DNA of 64,000 nucleotides, from assembly GCA_950022655.1 (NCBI GenBank), contig OX465589.1:31039970-31103969 (forward strand). Reading direction: 5' to 3'. The notes below the pieces were generated by a model. The model was not told the origin of the DNA, did not search any database, and saw only the letters and a list, made by a program, of their open reading frames with translations. The stretch is from Alentia gelatinosa. Lineage: Eukaryota > Annelida > Polychaeta > Phyllodocida > Polynoidae. This document shows positions 30,638-41,540 of the stretch, in pieces; the stretch's first letter is position 1, and the number at the start of each line of letters is the position of its first letter. The position numbers and the translations under genes are program-made.

Positions 30638-31763
30638 TACACTGTAAAAAATTTCCCGTGAATTTTACGGTATTTCCCAGGCAACTGGGGTGCCAGGGAA
30701 ACACCGTAAATTGTACAGGTGACCGTAATATATTTTTGACCGTAAATTATAACTGTCCTAGACTGTATTTTTCTAACGATTTAAACCTGTGATATATTTC
30801 AGATCATGAATTTTCACTGTAATAAACTGTATTTTGAAAACGGTTTTGACCTGTAAATACAGAGGAGCAAAGCTGTATGAAATATACTATATGCACAGCA
30901 CTTCGTTATACATATACCAGAAATCTTGTTATTGAGGTTCTTGAGAATTGCTATATGTAGAGGGCCACCTATAGAGTATGTATACAGAATTTCTGAAATT
31001 TCAAACCTCCAACCCCTCCTCCTAAAATTTTATGCAATTGATCAAAGAAAGAGCATATGCAGAATTTCCTAAATCCTTGACCCTCCAACCCGGCCCCCCT
31101 ACCCTCAATGCACATGGCATTTTATGAATGGCCCCTAGGAGATTATGAATATAAAAGTGAATAGTTTGTATTGGCTACCATCATATATTCTCTATCGGCC
31201 TATTGGCTTATCAGTATCATTAATAATTATTATCAATGATATTTCAACATTTAAGTTTCTCAACTCTAATGTTATTAGTTCAAACTATTTCACAGGAATA
31301 CTCATCAGAATCTGACAGTACAAGGCTGCATTTGATATAGTAGGATGAAGTCAATCCTACTTATGTTTTAGAAATGTCCTATGAAAGTGGTGTCTAATCC
31401 CCTTTATGATATTGATGTCATGACAACTTGAGAATATATGTGCTCTAAATGGAAGGAACTTCACAGGAGATTGATGAATATCTATTACACATTTTGATGA
31501 AGTTAACTCTTGCATTTTATTCTCCACTTTGATTTGTTGCTGATATTGGAGTTAATCTAAGTGTATGTAATATGTCTATATTTACAGATTTATACTGTAA
31601 ACTGACCATAGATTGGGAGGATTACAGTCCTGAATATTTTTACAGTTGAATACCGTTTTTTGGTATAAAATATACGGTATAGAACTGTGGATAAGATTAC
31701 AGTGATATACCGTCCATGTTTACGGTAGTATCCTGTATATTTTACGGAATTTTTTACAGTGTA
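30638..31763. mobile_element. 1.1-kb DNA transposon, ACTGTAAAAAATT ends, TA flanks
   Basis: The left end CACTGTAAAAAATTTCCCGT and right end ACGGAATTTTTTACAGTG are inverted. Each is flanked by TA. Both subterminal zones carry many copies of ACTGT/ACGGT and TACAGT, as expected for transposase-binding sites. No transposase is encoded. The TA flank fits a Tc1/mariner-type element, but I do not insist on it. Confidence 0.75.
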
Positions 31764-31849
31764 TGTCAGAGTACCGCAGGTTACATTACATAAGTAGATG
31801 TGTCTGTAGAGGAAACACAGTCCCTCAATCAGCGAATTCTGTCTGCATG

Positions 31850-33475
31850 CAAAGAACACATGGGGAATCAGCCAGATCGGTCTCTGGAAAAAGAACACAC
31901 GGGGAATCAACAAGATCAGTCTCTGGACAAAGGACACACAGGGAATCAACAAGATCGGTCTCTGGACAAAGGACACACAGGGAATCAACAAGATCAGTCT
32001 CTGAACAAAGGACACACAGGGAATCAACAAGATCAGTCATTGGACAAAGGACACATGGCGAATCAGCAAGATCAGTCTCTGAACAAAGGACACACAGGGA
32101 ATCAACAAGATCGGTCTCTGGACAAAGGACACACGGGGAATCAACAAGATCGGTCTCTGGACAAAGGACACACAGGGAATCAAAAAGATCAGTCTCTGGA
32201 CAAAGGACACACGGGGAATCAACAAGATCCGTCTCTGGACAAAGGACACACGGGGAATCAACAGGATCAGTCTCTGGACAAAGGACACATGGGGAATCAA
32301 CAAGATCAGTCTCTGGACAAAGGACACATGGGGAATCAACAAGAACGGTCTCTGGACAAAGGACACACAGGGAATCAGCAAGATCAGTCTCTGGACAAAG
32401 GACACACAGAGAATCAACAAGATCGGTCTCTGGATAAAGAACACACGGGGAATTAACAAGGTCGGTCTCTGGACAAAGGACACACAGGGAATCAACAAGA
32501 TCGGTCTCTGGACAAAGGACACACGGGGAATCAACAAGATCGGTCTCTGGACAAAGGACACATGGGGAATCAGCAAGATCTGTCTCTGGACAAAGGACAC
32601 ACGGGGAATTAACAAGATCGGTCTCTGGACAAAGGACACATGGGGAATCAACAAGATCGGTCTCTGGACAAAGGACACATGGGGAATCAACAAGAACGGT
32701 CTCTGGACAAAGGACACACAGGGAATCAGCAAGATCAGTCTCTGGACAAAGGACACACGGAGAATCAACAAGATCGGTCTCTGGATAAAGAACACACGGG
32801 GAATTAACAAGGTCGGTCTCTGGACAAAGGACACACAGGGAATCAACAAGATCGGTCTCTGGACAAAGGACACACGGGGAATCAACAAGATCGGTCTCTG
32901 GACAAAGGACACATGGGGAATCAGCAAGATCTGTCTCTGGACAAAGGACACACGGGGAATTAACAAGATCGGTCTCTGGACAAAGGACACATGGGGAATC
33001 AACAAGATCGGTCTCTGGACAAAGGACACACGGGGAATCAACAAGATCGGTCTCTGGACAAAGGACACACGGAGAATCAACAAGATCAGTCTCTGGATAA
33101 AGAACACACGGGGAATCAGCAAGATCAGTCTCTGGACAAAGGACACACGGGGAATCAGCAAGATCAGTCTCTGGAAAGAGGACACATGGCCAATCAGCGA
33201 GATCAGTCTCTGGAAAGAGGACACATGGCCAATCAGCGAGAACTCTATCCATACAAAGGACACATGGCCAATCAACAAGATCTGCCTCCATACAAAGGAC
33301 ACCTGGCAAATCAGCAATATCGGTTTCCGGACAAAGGACACAGAAATCAGTGTGATCAGTCTCCGTATAAAGAGCACACAGAGGATCAGCGAGATCTGTC
33401 TCCGGACAAAGGACACATGGCGAATCAGCGAGAACTGTCTCCATACAAAGGGCATACAGGGAATCATTTCGATTG
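31850..33475 (+). repeat. 39-bp minisatellite, about 41 copies, with 351-bp higher-order block
   Basis: The unit is GATCGGTCTCTGGACAAAGG plus ACACACGGGGAATCAACAA. A variant block with GGATAAAGAACACACGGGGA begins at 32431 and again at 32782, 351 bp (nine units) apart. The unit equals 13 codons; one minus-strand frame stays open for 565 codons and others for 476, 224 and 218. Openness in several phases at once argues against selection for a protein. Confidence 0.95.
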
Positions 33476-34080
33476 CAGCGCTGAGCTTGCTGCCGGGAAG
33501 CTTGTTCCCGGGGAACAGACATGTTGCCGGGATTGAGTGCAGCCGGCGCTTGTAGCTCGGGACTGGCGGGAATGCGTCTCAGGTGTTGGTTCTAATTGTC
33601 GTCTGGGGATTTTCCATTATCAATGTCGTCAGGTGAAACCGTCATACAGCAACTCTCAATCTGCCAGACTGTCTCAGATTGAATTTCACTCAGGTAATAA
33701 TATGCTCACTTGATACGAGGAAATCCGACATCTATATTTTGCACTCACAATTATCACGGACTTGGATGTATAGTCCGTGTAATTATTTATAGTTTTGTGG
33801 ACGGATTTAAAGCACGAAGTGTGAACGAAGAGTAACACACGATAAAGAACATTGTGGAATTTTCAACTTGAAAACGGTCATCCAATCACAAAACAATTGT
33901 TGTATGCCGGCATTTCCTATGCTTAAATTACTAAACTATGCTGCACCCATGGTAACTAAACGTTACACATTGATCATACAGTAAACGCTTGTTAAACATA
34001 GTGGTTAACTAAAGATAAATGCACAGTTTGCAGTGGAAACTAGGGAGGTGTTTCATAAACAAAGTATTGCATGGACCTGT
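33476..34080. other. Non-coding stretch
   Basis: A GC-rich patch with repeated GCCGGGA words (33480-33550) is followed by sequence with no gene I can recognise. Confidence 0.45.
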
Positions 34081-34205
34081 TTGATTGAAACGATCACTGA
34101 TGGCCTGAAACCTATTTGTATATAGCTGTGCCATACATGAGCAGGTATAATATTTCGACTATGCAATCGAAACGGTCACTATCAACGATCGTCACTACTA
34201 TAAAA
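34081..34205 (+). repeat. Dispersed repeat R5, copy 1
   Basis: It aligns with 58628-58765: TGAAACGATC, GCCATACATGMRCAGGTAA and CACTATCAACGA/CATTATCAACGA, GTCACTACT are shared. Likely the right end of a transposon (AAACATCTCCC). Confidence 0.7.
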
Positions 34206-34221
34206 CATCTCCCAGAAGCAA

Positions 34222-34868
34222 AACTGGGCCCTGTTTTTCAGTCACGGCAAGATCAGCCAACGATATCGTAAGATCGTCCAGCAAATTTACGACATTTTGG
34301 ATGACAAATGATAGCCGGTGTTCTATAGACAGTGTCGCAGTGCGCCACGCGGGATCGGCGCGAAAAATGCTGTTAAGAACGAGAAGTATGCATGGTGTTT
34401 TTCAGTCATGACAATTGTTATAAGTGACGCTTACATATTGGGGAATGCGCAGCAGTAGGTTTTGCAAAAGCAGCCGAGTTGTGCAGTGCCTGCAGTTGTC
34501 AACTAAAAATATTTCTCATGATCGAAATACCGAAAGGATGATTATGAAATTTTATGAATAGGTACACCAAATATATAGCAAAATTGTCCCAAAATATTTA
34601 CTTTTAGCATGTGAAAAAAAGAGTTACATCTGTGCATTAAACTTGTACAACATGTCCAAATATGTTGTTGGCTCTGACACCTCAAGTGGACGACAATTTC
34701 ACCTTCTATTCCCTACGATTGTCATTACTAGAACACACCTGGCAGCGACCAACGTGTCGTTGAGGCACCATCATTGGCCGATTCTCTAAGATCGTATGTC
34801 TATAAGACACTGATGGCTGAAAGATGTAGTTTATGATAATTGTCATGACTGAAAAACAGGGCCCAGTT
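34222..34868. mobile_element. MITE, ACTGGGCCCTGTTTTTCAGTCA ends
   Basis: AACTGGGCCCTGTTTTTCAG at the left equals the reverse complement of the right end (34846-34868). Both ends match the nested element at 23500-26368. No protein is encoded. Confidence 0.85.
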
Positions 34869-35096
34869 GGCAACAAGGGAACGATACTTTGTCTCAGGTG
34901 AGGCATCCCAACGGAGTCAGCCCTGGTCGGTAAATTTGGGGCAGTTAGGCAAAGGTTAGCCAACGCTTAGCAACCCCTCTCATAGAGATGTTCTTTTGTC
35001 CCAAATGAGTTGTCGGTCGGTGTTCCAAAATTGCTTGCCAAATATTTATTAATATGTTGATAAATCATGTCGGCGACAACAAGACATAGGAAATAC
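34869..35096. other. Non-coding stretch
   Basis: No recognised feature. Confidence 0.45.
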
Positions 35097-35300
35097 ATGT
35101 ATGATATTCATACCAGACCTTATCAAAATTAAAAATATATTTCCAGTGGAAGATGTCATACCTTTGTCCCAAATTACATAATTTTCCAATGATTATTTCA
35201 TTCATAAAAACTGTTTCACTAAAGCCAGTGACAACTGCTCACACTGCTCTGCCTGACTACCTTGCTTATATCCTACTGCAGCGCTCAATCCAAGTGATCA
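35097..35300 (+). repeat. Dispersed repeat R3, copy 2
   Basis: It aligns with 18287-18515; see that entry. It is followed at 35430-35452 by AAAACACCTCCCTGA, a possible transposon end pairing with GGGAGGTGTTTCAT near 34044. Confidence 0.8.
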
Positions 35301-35486
35301 CGACTCAGGGGTGCAAAACAGTGACCAAGACCTCACAGACCCTAAAAATGATTGATATTTTTATGATCATTTGTCTATAGAACGCAATGTCCTCTAAACG
35401 TTTGGTTATTGCTCACTATAAAAGATTGTCACAACTGGAAAACACCTCCCTGATTTTCCATGTAACTGAGGGATTATATTACGTGT

Positions 35487-35685
35487 TAGACTGAGAGGGT
35501 TAAGGAACAAGCCACATGTTGTCAGCTCACACTTAATCAAGGCGCTTTTATTACATGGACCAACGAGTATAGAGATATACTCGTTGCATGGACAAAGTGA
35601 GTGCTGACTGTGTCACACTGAGAGGGTTAAGGAACAAGCCGCATGTTGCCAACTCACACTTAATCAAGGCGCTGTTATATGAACA
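35487..35685 (+). repeat. Direct duplication, about 129-bp spacing
   Basis: CTGAGAGGGTTAAGGAACAA and CACACTTAATCAAGGCGCT occur twice (about 35490 and 35619). Between them is a hairpin around CGAGTATA/TATACTCG. Confidence 0.8.
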
Positions 35686-36425
35686 AAGTGTGAGCTCGGT
35701 GCCTAAGGGAGTACGTCTTATCCATAGCGGAAACCGACTCACATATTCAGCTACCGCCAACCTTGGAGGCTTCAACACCTCATCACAGAGCGATCCCCCA
35801 CAGCAGGCGATGAACAACAAAGAGCTGTGTGAATGTCTCCACACCACTTAATCAGGTTTTGCCATCAACACCGGCAGTGCTTTCTCCTACACACCGCCCT
35901 GTAGTCCCGCCTAAATAGGCCTAAAGAGGGCTTGACGTGTTGTCTGTGTGGGAGGAGAGTCATGTAAACCAGCAGTCACACAGGAACCCCAGCGCTCCTG
36001 TGTTATTATGCTCTGCGCCTCCAGGCTGCTGTTCTGTTATCACAGGGCGCAGAGACCAGAGTAACCTTCTCACTGTTCACACAGACCACAAAGAGACTCC
36101 CGGAGTGACCTTCACTTCTGAGAATTCTAATAATTACCATACTTGAGGAGGATCTAGAATGTTTCTAGACAAGATTGACCTAGATTTTCCTAATTTCTGT
36201 CACAGGGACGTTGTTCATTATCAAGATCACGCTCAGTCACACCGATGTCATATCGCAGTCAAATGATACCAAGCGCTGCCATCCTGTTTGTAGTGATACT
36301 GGAAGTGACGTCTGTGTCTGGACCCGTCATCAATGATACAACTGCCCTCTGGTGGCAAACGACGTCTGTAGCTCTGACCTCTGACCTCCACTCAGGGCAT
36401 GGAATGCGCCGAGACAGGGTCTGCT
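35686..36425. other. Non-coding stretch, short open frames only
   Basis: A 60-codon frame at 36245-36427 starts with a signal-peptide-like hydrophobic run, but it includes ACTGCCCTCTGGTGG, a word also found in repeat DNA at 48249, and it runs into a minisatellite. I do not call it a gene. Confidence 0.4.
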
Positions 36426-36429
36426 AGAG

Positions 36430-37225
36430 ATAGACTTCAGACTGCCAGAGATAGACTTCAGTCTGCTAGAGATAAACTGAAGTCTGCCAAACACAGACGT
36501 CAGTCTCACAAACACAGACTTGAATCTCCCAGATATCGGTTTCAGTCTCAGGGACACAGACTTCAGTCTCCCAGATATAGGTTTCAGTCTCAGGGACACA
36601 GACTTCAGTCTCCCAGATATAGGTTTCAGTCTCAGGGACACAGACTTCAGTCTCCCAGATATAGGTTTCAGTCTCAGGGACACAGACTTCAGTCTCCCAG
36701 ATATAGGTTTCAGTCTCAGGGACACAGAATTCAGTCTCCCAGATATAGGTTTCAGTCTCAGGGACACAGACTTCAGTCTCCCAGATATAGGTTTCAGTCT
36801 CAGGGACACAGACTTCAGTCTCCCAGATATAGGTTTCAGTCTCAGGGACACAGACTTCAGTCTCCCAGATATAGGTTTCAGTCTCAGGGACACAGAATTC
36901 AGTCTCCCAGATATAGGTTTCAGTCTCAGGGACGCAGACTTCAGTCTCCCAGATATAGGTTTCAGTCTCAGGGACACAGACTTCAGTCTCCCAGATATGG
37001 GTTTCAGTCTCAGGGACACAGACTTCAGTCTCCCAGATATAGGTTTCAGTCTCAGGGACACAGAATTCAGTCTCCCAGATATAGGTTTCAGTCTCAGGGA
37101 CGCAGACTTCAGTCTCCCAGATATAGGTTTCAGTCTCAGGGACACAGACTTCAGTCTCCCAGATATAGGTTTCAGTCTCAGGGACACAGACTTCAGTCTC
37201 CCAGATATAGGTTTCAGTCTCACAG
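36430..37225 (+). repeat. 42-bp minisatellite built from two 21-bp halves
   Basis: The regular unit is CTTCAGTCTCCCAGATATAG plus GTTTCAGTCTCAGGGACACAGA. Early copies (36430-36520) are 21-bp versions such as ACTTCAGTCTGCTAGAGATA, so the 42-bp unit looks like a dimer of an older 21-bp one. About 17 regular copies. Remnants reappear at 37520-37565 and 38073-38225, beyond two insertions. Open frames of about 312 codons arise from the 14-codon unit. Confidence 0.93.
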
Positions 37226-37227
37226 AT

Positions 37228-37520
37228 ATTATAGAGGAAACCTCTGAAAGTTTAGGGTCAGAGCTCATATTTCATCGAGGTTGAATTACATAGTAATTCC
37301 CAAGGCGAAGCTGCATGAATCAATTAGCGATTCAATCGAGCTCTGACCCCAAACTTTCATAGTCTTATGAATTTATCCCAGCCTTCACATTGACTTATTG
37401 GGCTAACCTTTGTGACAATCTCCCAAAGGATATTTTTCATAAATATCTCAAGGGCGTTGGATAAGAGTTCCCAATGCTAAGTTTTTGGAGGAAAAATACC
37501 AGGGATGACATAAATATTTC
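37228..37520. mobile_element. Fold-back element R4, copy 2, inside a minisatellite
   Basis: It aligns end to end with 29736-30022 (TATAGAGGAAACC, GAAAGTTTAGGGTC, AAGGCGAAGC, GGGCGTTGGATA). Minisatellite-like sequence lies on both sides. Confidence 0.75.
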
Positions 37521-37569
37521 AATCTTACTGATATAGATTTTAGTCTCACAGACATAGATACACAGTATC

Positions 37570-38072
37570 GTTAAACTGGACGAGTTTTAATCTTGGACAC
37601 TGTATGCCACGACTGGAGTTTGGCATAGTGATTTCATAAGGTGAAGCCGAGTAAAGTCCGGAGCCAAAATTCCAGGAGTGGAATGCGATGGCCATGATTG
37701 AAACGGATCAGGCTTTGATTTTATCCTACCCCATATCCTCGAATTTGGAATATTATGTGATAACAATTCTGTATGGCACTAGTGGCATATAAAACTCCGT
37801 ATGCCAGTCAGCATGGTATACGTATAAGGGGATATTGTGCTACAACACAATCACCGAATTCGGCTATGTAACCGTTCTTACACTCGGGCCCTAGACACCT
37901 ACTCCTCATTCTAATGGCGGGTGTTAGCCGAATGGGCAGTGGGTACCATTTTTTGAAAGTCTTTGGTATGACCCGACCGGGGTTTGAACCCACGACCTCC
38001 CATGTTCGAGGCGAACACCCCTAACACTTGGCTACCGAGCTTGCCTATGTTATTTTATATTAGGGGTGGGAT
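37570..38072. mobile_element. Transposon-like segment related to 13191-14413, carrying a SINE
   Basis: Its ends (CGAGTTTTAATCTTGG; TTTTATATTAGGGGT) match the ends of 13191-14413, and TTTGATTTTATCCTACCCC is shared inside. Minisatellite remnants flank it. Confidence 0.6.
37805..38045 (-). mobile_element. tRNA-derived SINE
   Basis: On the minus strand from about 38042, GGTAGCCAAGTGTTAG resembles an RNA polymerase III A box and GTGGGTTCAAACCCCGG a B box, at tRNA spacing. The tRNA-like head is followed by a body beginning TCATACCAAAGACTTTC and GGTACCCACTGCC. A tRNA-like head with such a tail is the hallmark of a SINE rather than a tRNA gene. It sits within the larger transposon-like segment. Confidence 0.75.
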
Positions 38073-38225
38073 AATGTGCCAGACTGAGACTTTAGTCTCC
38101 CAGATACACAGTTTGCCAGAGCCACAGTCTGCCAGAATTCACACAATCTGTAGCCCTCACATCCAGGGCATGGAGTGACACGCATTCTGCCAGAGACAAT
38201 CTGCCAGAGACAGAGCGACAGAGGG
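38073..38225 (+). repeat. Minisatellite remnant
   Basis: ACTTTAGTCTCCCAGATACA and repeated TCTGCCAGAGACA words match the early 21-bp units at 36430-36520. CTCAGGGCATGGAATG near 36395 and ATCCAGGGCATGGAGTG near 38160 also correspond. Confidence 0.7.
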
Positions 38226-38840
38226 AGTGAGGAAGAGGGAGAGTGAGTCCCTCCACGACGTCTGATCTGATAAGTAAACTACCATTCCCACACGGCCTTC
38301 CATTCAGCGCTCCTCACAGTCCTGCGGTTTCGAAACGTAGACAGCCACCACTGAGGGACTGGTTGACCGTAGGGCGAAGTATCTTCTGACATGTAGGGTA
38401 TTGATAGCATCCTAAATCAGATCTGACATGCCTGCTGTATCTGTATTGATACATTCAGATTGGTCTTGACGTTTCCGTCCCTATCAAAGCGGTGCCCAAG
38501 GTCCCGTGCTTCAATTCATCTCTTATTTACCTAAGGATGATATGACGTTCGTACTTAACAATAGATTCCTTTGGACATGAGCAGGAGGTACAACGTCATT
38601 TCATTAACCCAGTATAATGTCAGGAGACCATAGCCAGAAGTCGACCATGTGGTTGTTTGACAAGAGAAATAAGAGCAAAAGATATAGAATACACCGAAAA
38701 GAACACGAAATCGTGTTGTTTTAAAAACATTTAAATGTGGATGTGGGTATAACTGAAAGTGTGGGTTAGGTGTAGATGAAGATCTGAGTGTTCGTGGGTG
38801 AAAGTGAATGTGTGTCACTGCATGAAACCTACCGCTTTAC
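38226..38840. other. Non-coding stretch, no gene seen
   Basis: No recognised frame or repeat. Confidence 0.5.
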
Positions 38841-38844
38841 ATAT

Positions 38845-39055
38845 GTATGCAATACGCGTCTAACAGTAGGATTTTGCGTCTAGAAGTTAGACCTGTTAGA
38901 CGTCTCATAGACGCCTTATCTAGTGGCGTATATACATGTCCATGGTGCGGTCTCATATACGTCATATATACGCCTGATTCCGTTGTATATACACCACCAT
39001 CCAATAGTTCCGATCTTTGCAACTTGGGGACACTACTGGTAGCATATTTCATTTT
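38845..39055. repeat. Palindromic TATACGCC/TAGACG segment
   Basis: Short inverted words (TAGACGTCTCATAGACGCC, GGCGTATATAC, CATATACGTCATATATACGCC) recur on both strands. It is related in composition to 39645-39860. Confidence 0.55.
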
Positions 39056-39294
39056 CGATTAACCATCCAAGTCTGTATTATATGAAAAATACAATCTTAT
39101 ATTACCAATCAATTTTATAAAAACCTAATTGAGGATAAATTGATTAATTACACATAGTAAACCCTGCATTATGCTGTTTTTTTTATTGTTTTTCTAATAA
39201 ATCGTACTTTCAAACACCTTTTGAATGTGTGGACAGGTCGGCTTACTATATAATGACCCTCTTCAGACTTGAGGTTGAATCCTGAAATCATCTT

Positions 39295-39644
39295 ACACAA
39301 GCGCCACCCGCCCCCGCCACCCGGCCGCACACGTGTGAATGCGGCTGCACATTTATACCCGGCCCCCACCCGACACCTTAACACCTCACGGCGGGCAGCG
39401 GCGGGCATGGGCGGGCAGTGGGGGGTGGGAGAGGGTTTCCCACTGAGGCAACCTGTACAAACGTGGCTGGCGGCGGGTGGTGGGCGGTGGGCGGCGGGCA
39501 GCGGGGGGCTTCTCACTGAGGCTGGCTGTGGGTGGCGTGGGGTGGTGGGGGGCGGTAGGGGGTGGGGTTGGGAGGTCGCGGGTGGGGGGTCAGTGTTGGT
39601 GCATCCTCTACCAACACCCGCAGGGCGGGGCGGGCCGTGGGTCC
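39295..39644. other. GC-rich, strand-asymmetric simple sequence
   Basis: A C-rich part (39300-39390) switches to a G-rich part (39391-39640) full of GGGCGG, GGTGGGCGG and GGGGGG runs, with quadruplex potential. Two related halves share CACTGAGGC and GGCTGGCGG/GGCTGTGG. Open frames here reflect composition. Confidence 0.6.
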
Positions 39645-39862
39645 CAATTTTTTTTTTTTTTGGTATCATATATACGCCTGGCGTATATATATTGCGCAGA
39701 GTATGTTTTATCTTAAATACGCCAGGCGTGAAAGACAGCCAAGTCGCGTGCGTCTACATATGGAAACTGTCTCGTAGACGCACGAAACATAGACGCGTAT
39801 AAGAGGTGTATACAAATATAAACAAGCCATGATACAGCCGATACGTGCGTTATCGCGATGCC
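39645..39862 (-). mobile_element. Short retroelement-like repeat R6, copy 1
   Basis: A run of T (39647-39661) followed by GGTATCATATATACGCC, with CAAGCCATGATACAGCCGAT and ACGTGCGTTATCG at the other end, recurs at 59385-59590 with the same T-run. Read on the minus strand each copy ends in poly(A), which suggests a SINE-like retroelement. It is rich in paired GGCGTATA/TATACGCC words. Confidence 0.6.
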
Positions 39863-39884
39863 GTATATATATGTAAAATGGTGG

Positions 39885-40275
39885 TTTTCGTGCAGTGTGT
39901 GTATAGGTGTGAGTGTAGGTGTGGCTGTGAGTGTAGGTGTGGCTGTGAGTGTAGGTGTGGGTGTACAGGTGAGACTTGTATTTAGGTAAACAATGCTGCA
40001 CAATGAAATCAAAGGCATTTAGTGAATTAGAAAATGCAACAGGTAAATTTGAAACCAACCCCACACCTACCTCAGAGTGGTCGTGTCAGTGGTTTGTGGA
40101 AGATAGTTTTAGTACTGCCGCATCTACCTACACATTTGATATACTAAGATGCAGTCGGTCTCCGATCTTTAGGTGTAGGTGTGCAGGGTATGCAGTCGGT
40201 CTCCGATCTTTAGGTGTAGGTGTGGGTATAAGTATGGGTGTAGGTGTGGGTATGGGTATAGGCGTAGGTTTGTCT
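39885..40275 (+). repeat. GT-rich minisatellites
   Basis: GTGTAGGTGTGGCTGTGA (18 bp) repeats at 39898-39970, and GTGTAGGTGTGGGTATAAGT-like sequence at 40190-40270. CAGTCGGTCTCCGATCTTTA occurs twice (40153 and 40193). TTTGTATTTAGGTAAACAAT at 39975 is also found at 41265 and 45917. Confidence 0.85.
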
Positions 40276-40280
40276 GTTCC

Positions 40281-40800
40281 TTCGGTATGCAACATCCAAA
40301 TCATCACAAAAATGATTGGGAAATGTCTGGTACTTTTGTCTTACAAATGTACTGATTCCCATAGCAGTCGCACAATATGGGAAAGTGAATACCACAGTTT
40401 TGCTTTGTAGATAATTTGATGTACATGCCCCTAGCTTGCATTGTTTCCAGTAGCTGTATCCATTTGTATTCAAGATCTGTTTGTTTGATCTTGTTTTTCT
40501 CTGCTGAGCCTTGGTCAAGAATATGATACATTCGATAGATACTCATGTCCTGGTCTACAGTATGGCATGAGTCATTGATATGTTCTGGTACTGGTTTGTT
40601 TAGATCATGCTGAATGTCTGGGAGGTGGCCAAAAAGTCTTTCCCTAAGAGTTTTTGAAGTTTCACCTGCATAGTATTCTTGACGTCTTGTGTACTCAATG
40701 ACATATATTAGATTTGTCGACTTACAGGTCAACTTTCCTATTATTGGGTGACAGTCAAGGTTTAGTGATGGATTTTCAGAGGTTTCTTTCACCCACGAGC
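40281..40800 (-). pseudogene. Penelope-like element endonuclease (GIY-YIG), fragment 1
   Basis: A minus-strand frame of 162 codons (40304-40792) carries a GIY-YIG nuclease: a Cys-bearing lead-in (LTCKSTN), IYV at residues 29-31, YYAGET at 40-45 and the Arg-bearing helix LRERLFGH just after. Upstream RT sequence of a Penelope-like element is missing. Near 40395 the frame is lost and the homologous C-terminus continues in another frame (VRQKYQTFPNHFCDDL), so the copy is broken by a frameshift. Its C-terminal part is clearly related to 46584-46892. GT-rich minisatellites lie on both sides. The intact protein would nick DNA and reverse-transcribe element RNA. Confidence 0.82.
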
Positions 40801-40884
40801 AGCATTCACAGCCACGCTATCCACATTTTAATGCTGCTCCCATTGGCCATTCATTACCATGTCTTTATTTTAATTGTCCTGAGA

Positions 40885-41262
40885 AGGTATGGGTGTGGGT
40901 GTAAGTGTGAATAGGTGTGGTTGTAGGTATAGGTGTAGTTGTAGGTGTGGGTGTAAGTATGGGTGTAGGTGAGGGTGTGGGCTATAGATGTGGGTGTAAG
41001 TGTGGCTGTGGGTGTGGTTGTTGGTATAGGTGCAGGTGTGGGTGTAAGTGTGGCTTTAGGTGTGGGTGTGGGTAAATAAGTATGGGTGTAGGTGTAAGTG
41101 TGGGTGTAGATATAGGTGTGGGTGTAAGTGTGGGGGTGTGGGTGTAAGTATAGGCGTGGGTGTAGTTGTGGGTGTATGTAAAGGTGTGGGTGCAGGTATG
41201 TGAAAGTGTGGGTGTAATTGTAAGCATAGTGTGGATGTGGTTGTAGGTGTGGCTGTAGGTGT
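40885..41262 (+). repeat. GT-rich minisatellite
   Basis: Variants of GTGTGGGTGTAAGT and GGTGTAGTTGTAGGTGTG run for about 375 bp; the period is irregular, near 6, 12 and 18 bp. Confidence 0.9.
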
Positions 41263-41354
41263 GATTTATATTTAGGTAAACAATCCTCGACTACCTTTTG
41301 TTGTACTGGCAACAATTTATTTCTTATTTCCAGAATGTTTAATAGAAATCGCTG
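41262..41354 (+). repeat. 95-bp direct repeat, left copy
   Basis: It matches 45914-46006 at roughly 85 percent by eye: ATTTAGGTAAACAAT, TGTACTGGCAACA and TTTATTTCTTATTT are shared. Both copies follow a GT-rich minisatellite. It flanks the tyrosine-recombinase element on the left. Confidence 0.85.
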
Positions 41355-41540
41355 ACATCCAACGTAGTTGATGTGGTTATACTCTGAGCTACCAGGGGGC
41401 GCCACCACCACTTCACGGTTACCACCACAGCCGGGTTGTGAGGCATTCGTCACCTAGCTGTTGAACACTCCACACCTATACCAGAGACTATAACCAAGTT
41501 CTTCTTTTTTCAATTTATTTCAAATTGACTTCTATGTACC

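Noticed and set aside
36245..36427. Small ORF with signal-peptide-like start
   Set aside because: It shares a word with repeat DNA at 48249 and runs into a minisatellite; no splice site or homologue could be recognised.
37970..38045. A tRNA gene on the minus strand
   Set aside because: The A and B box-like words are followed by a non-tRNA body and the acceptor and anticodon stems do not pair cleanly, so a SINE is the better reading.
39169..39802. Open frames of 166-177 codons in GC-rich DNA
   Set aside because: They reflect G/C-run composition and show no domain.
41390..41408. CTACCAGGGGGCGCCACC resembles a CTCF site
   Set aside because: One motif match without conservation or pairing is too weak to list as a feature.
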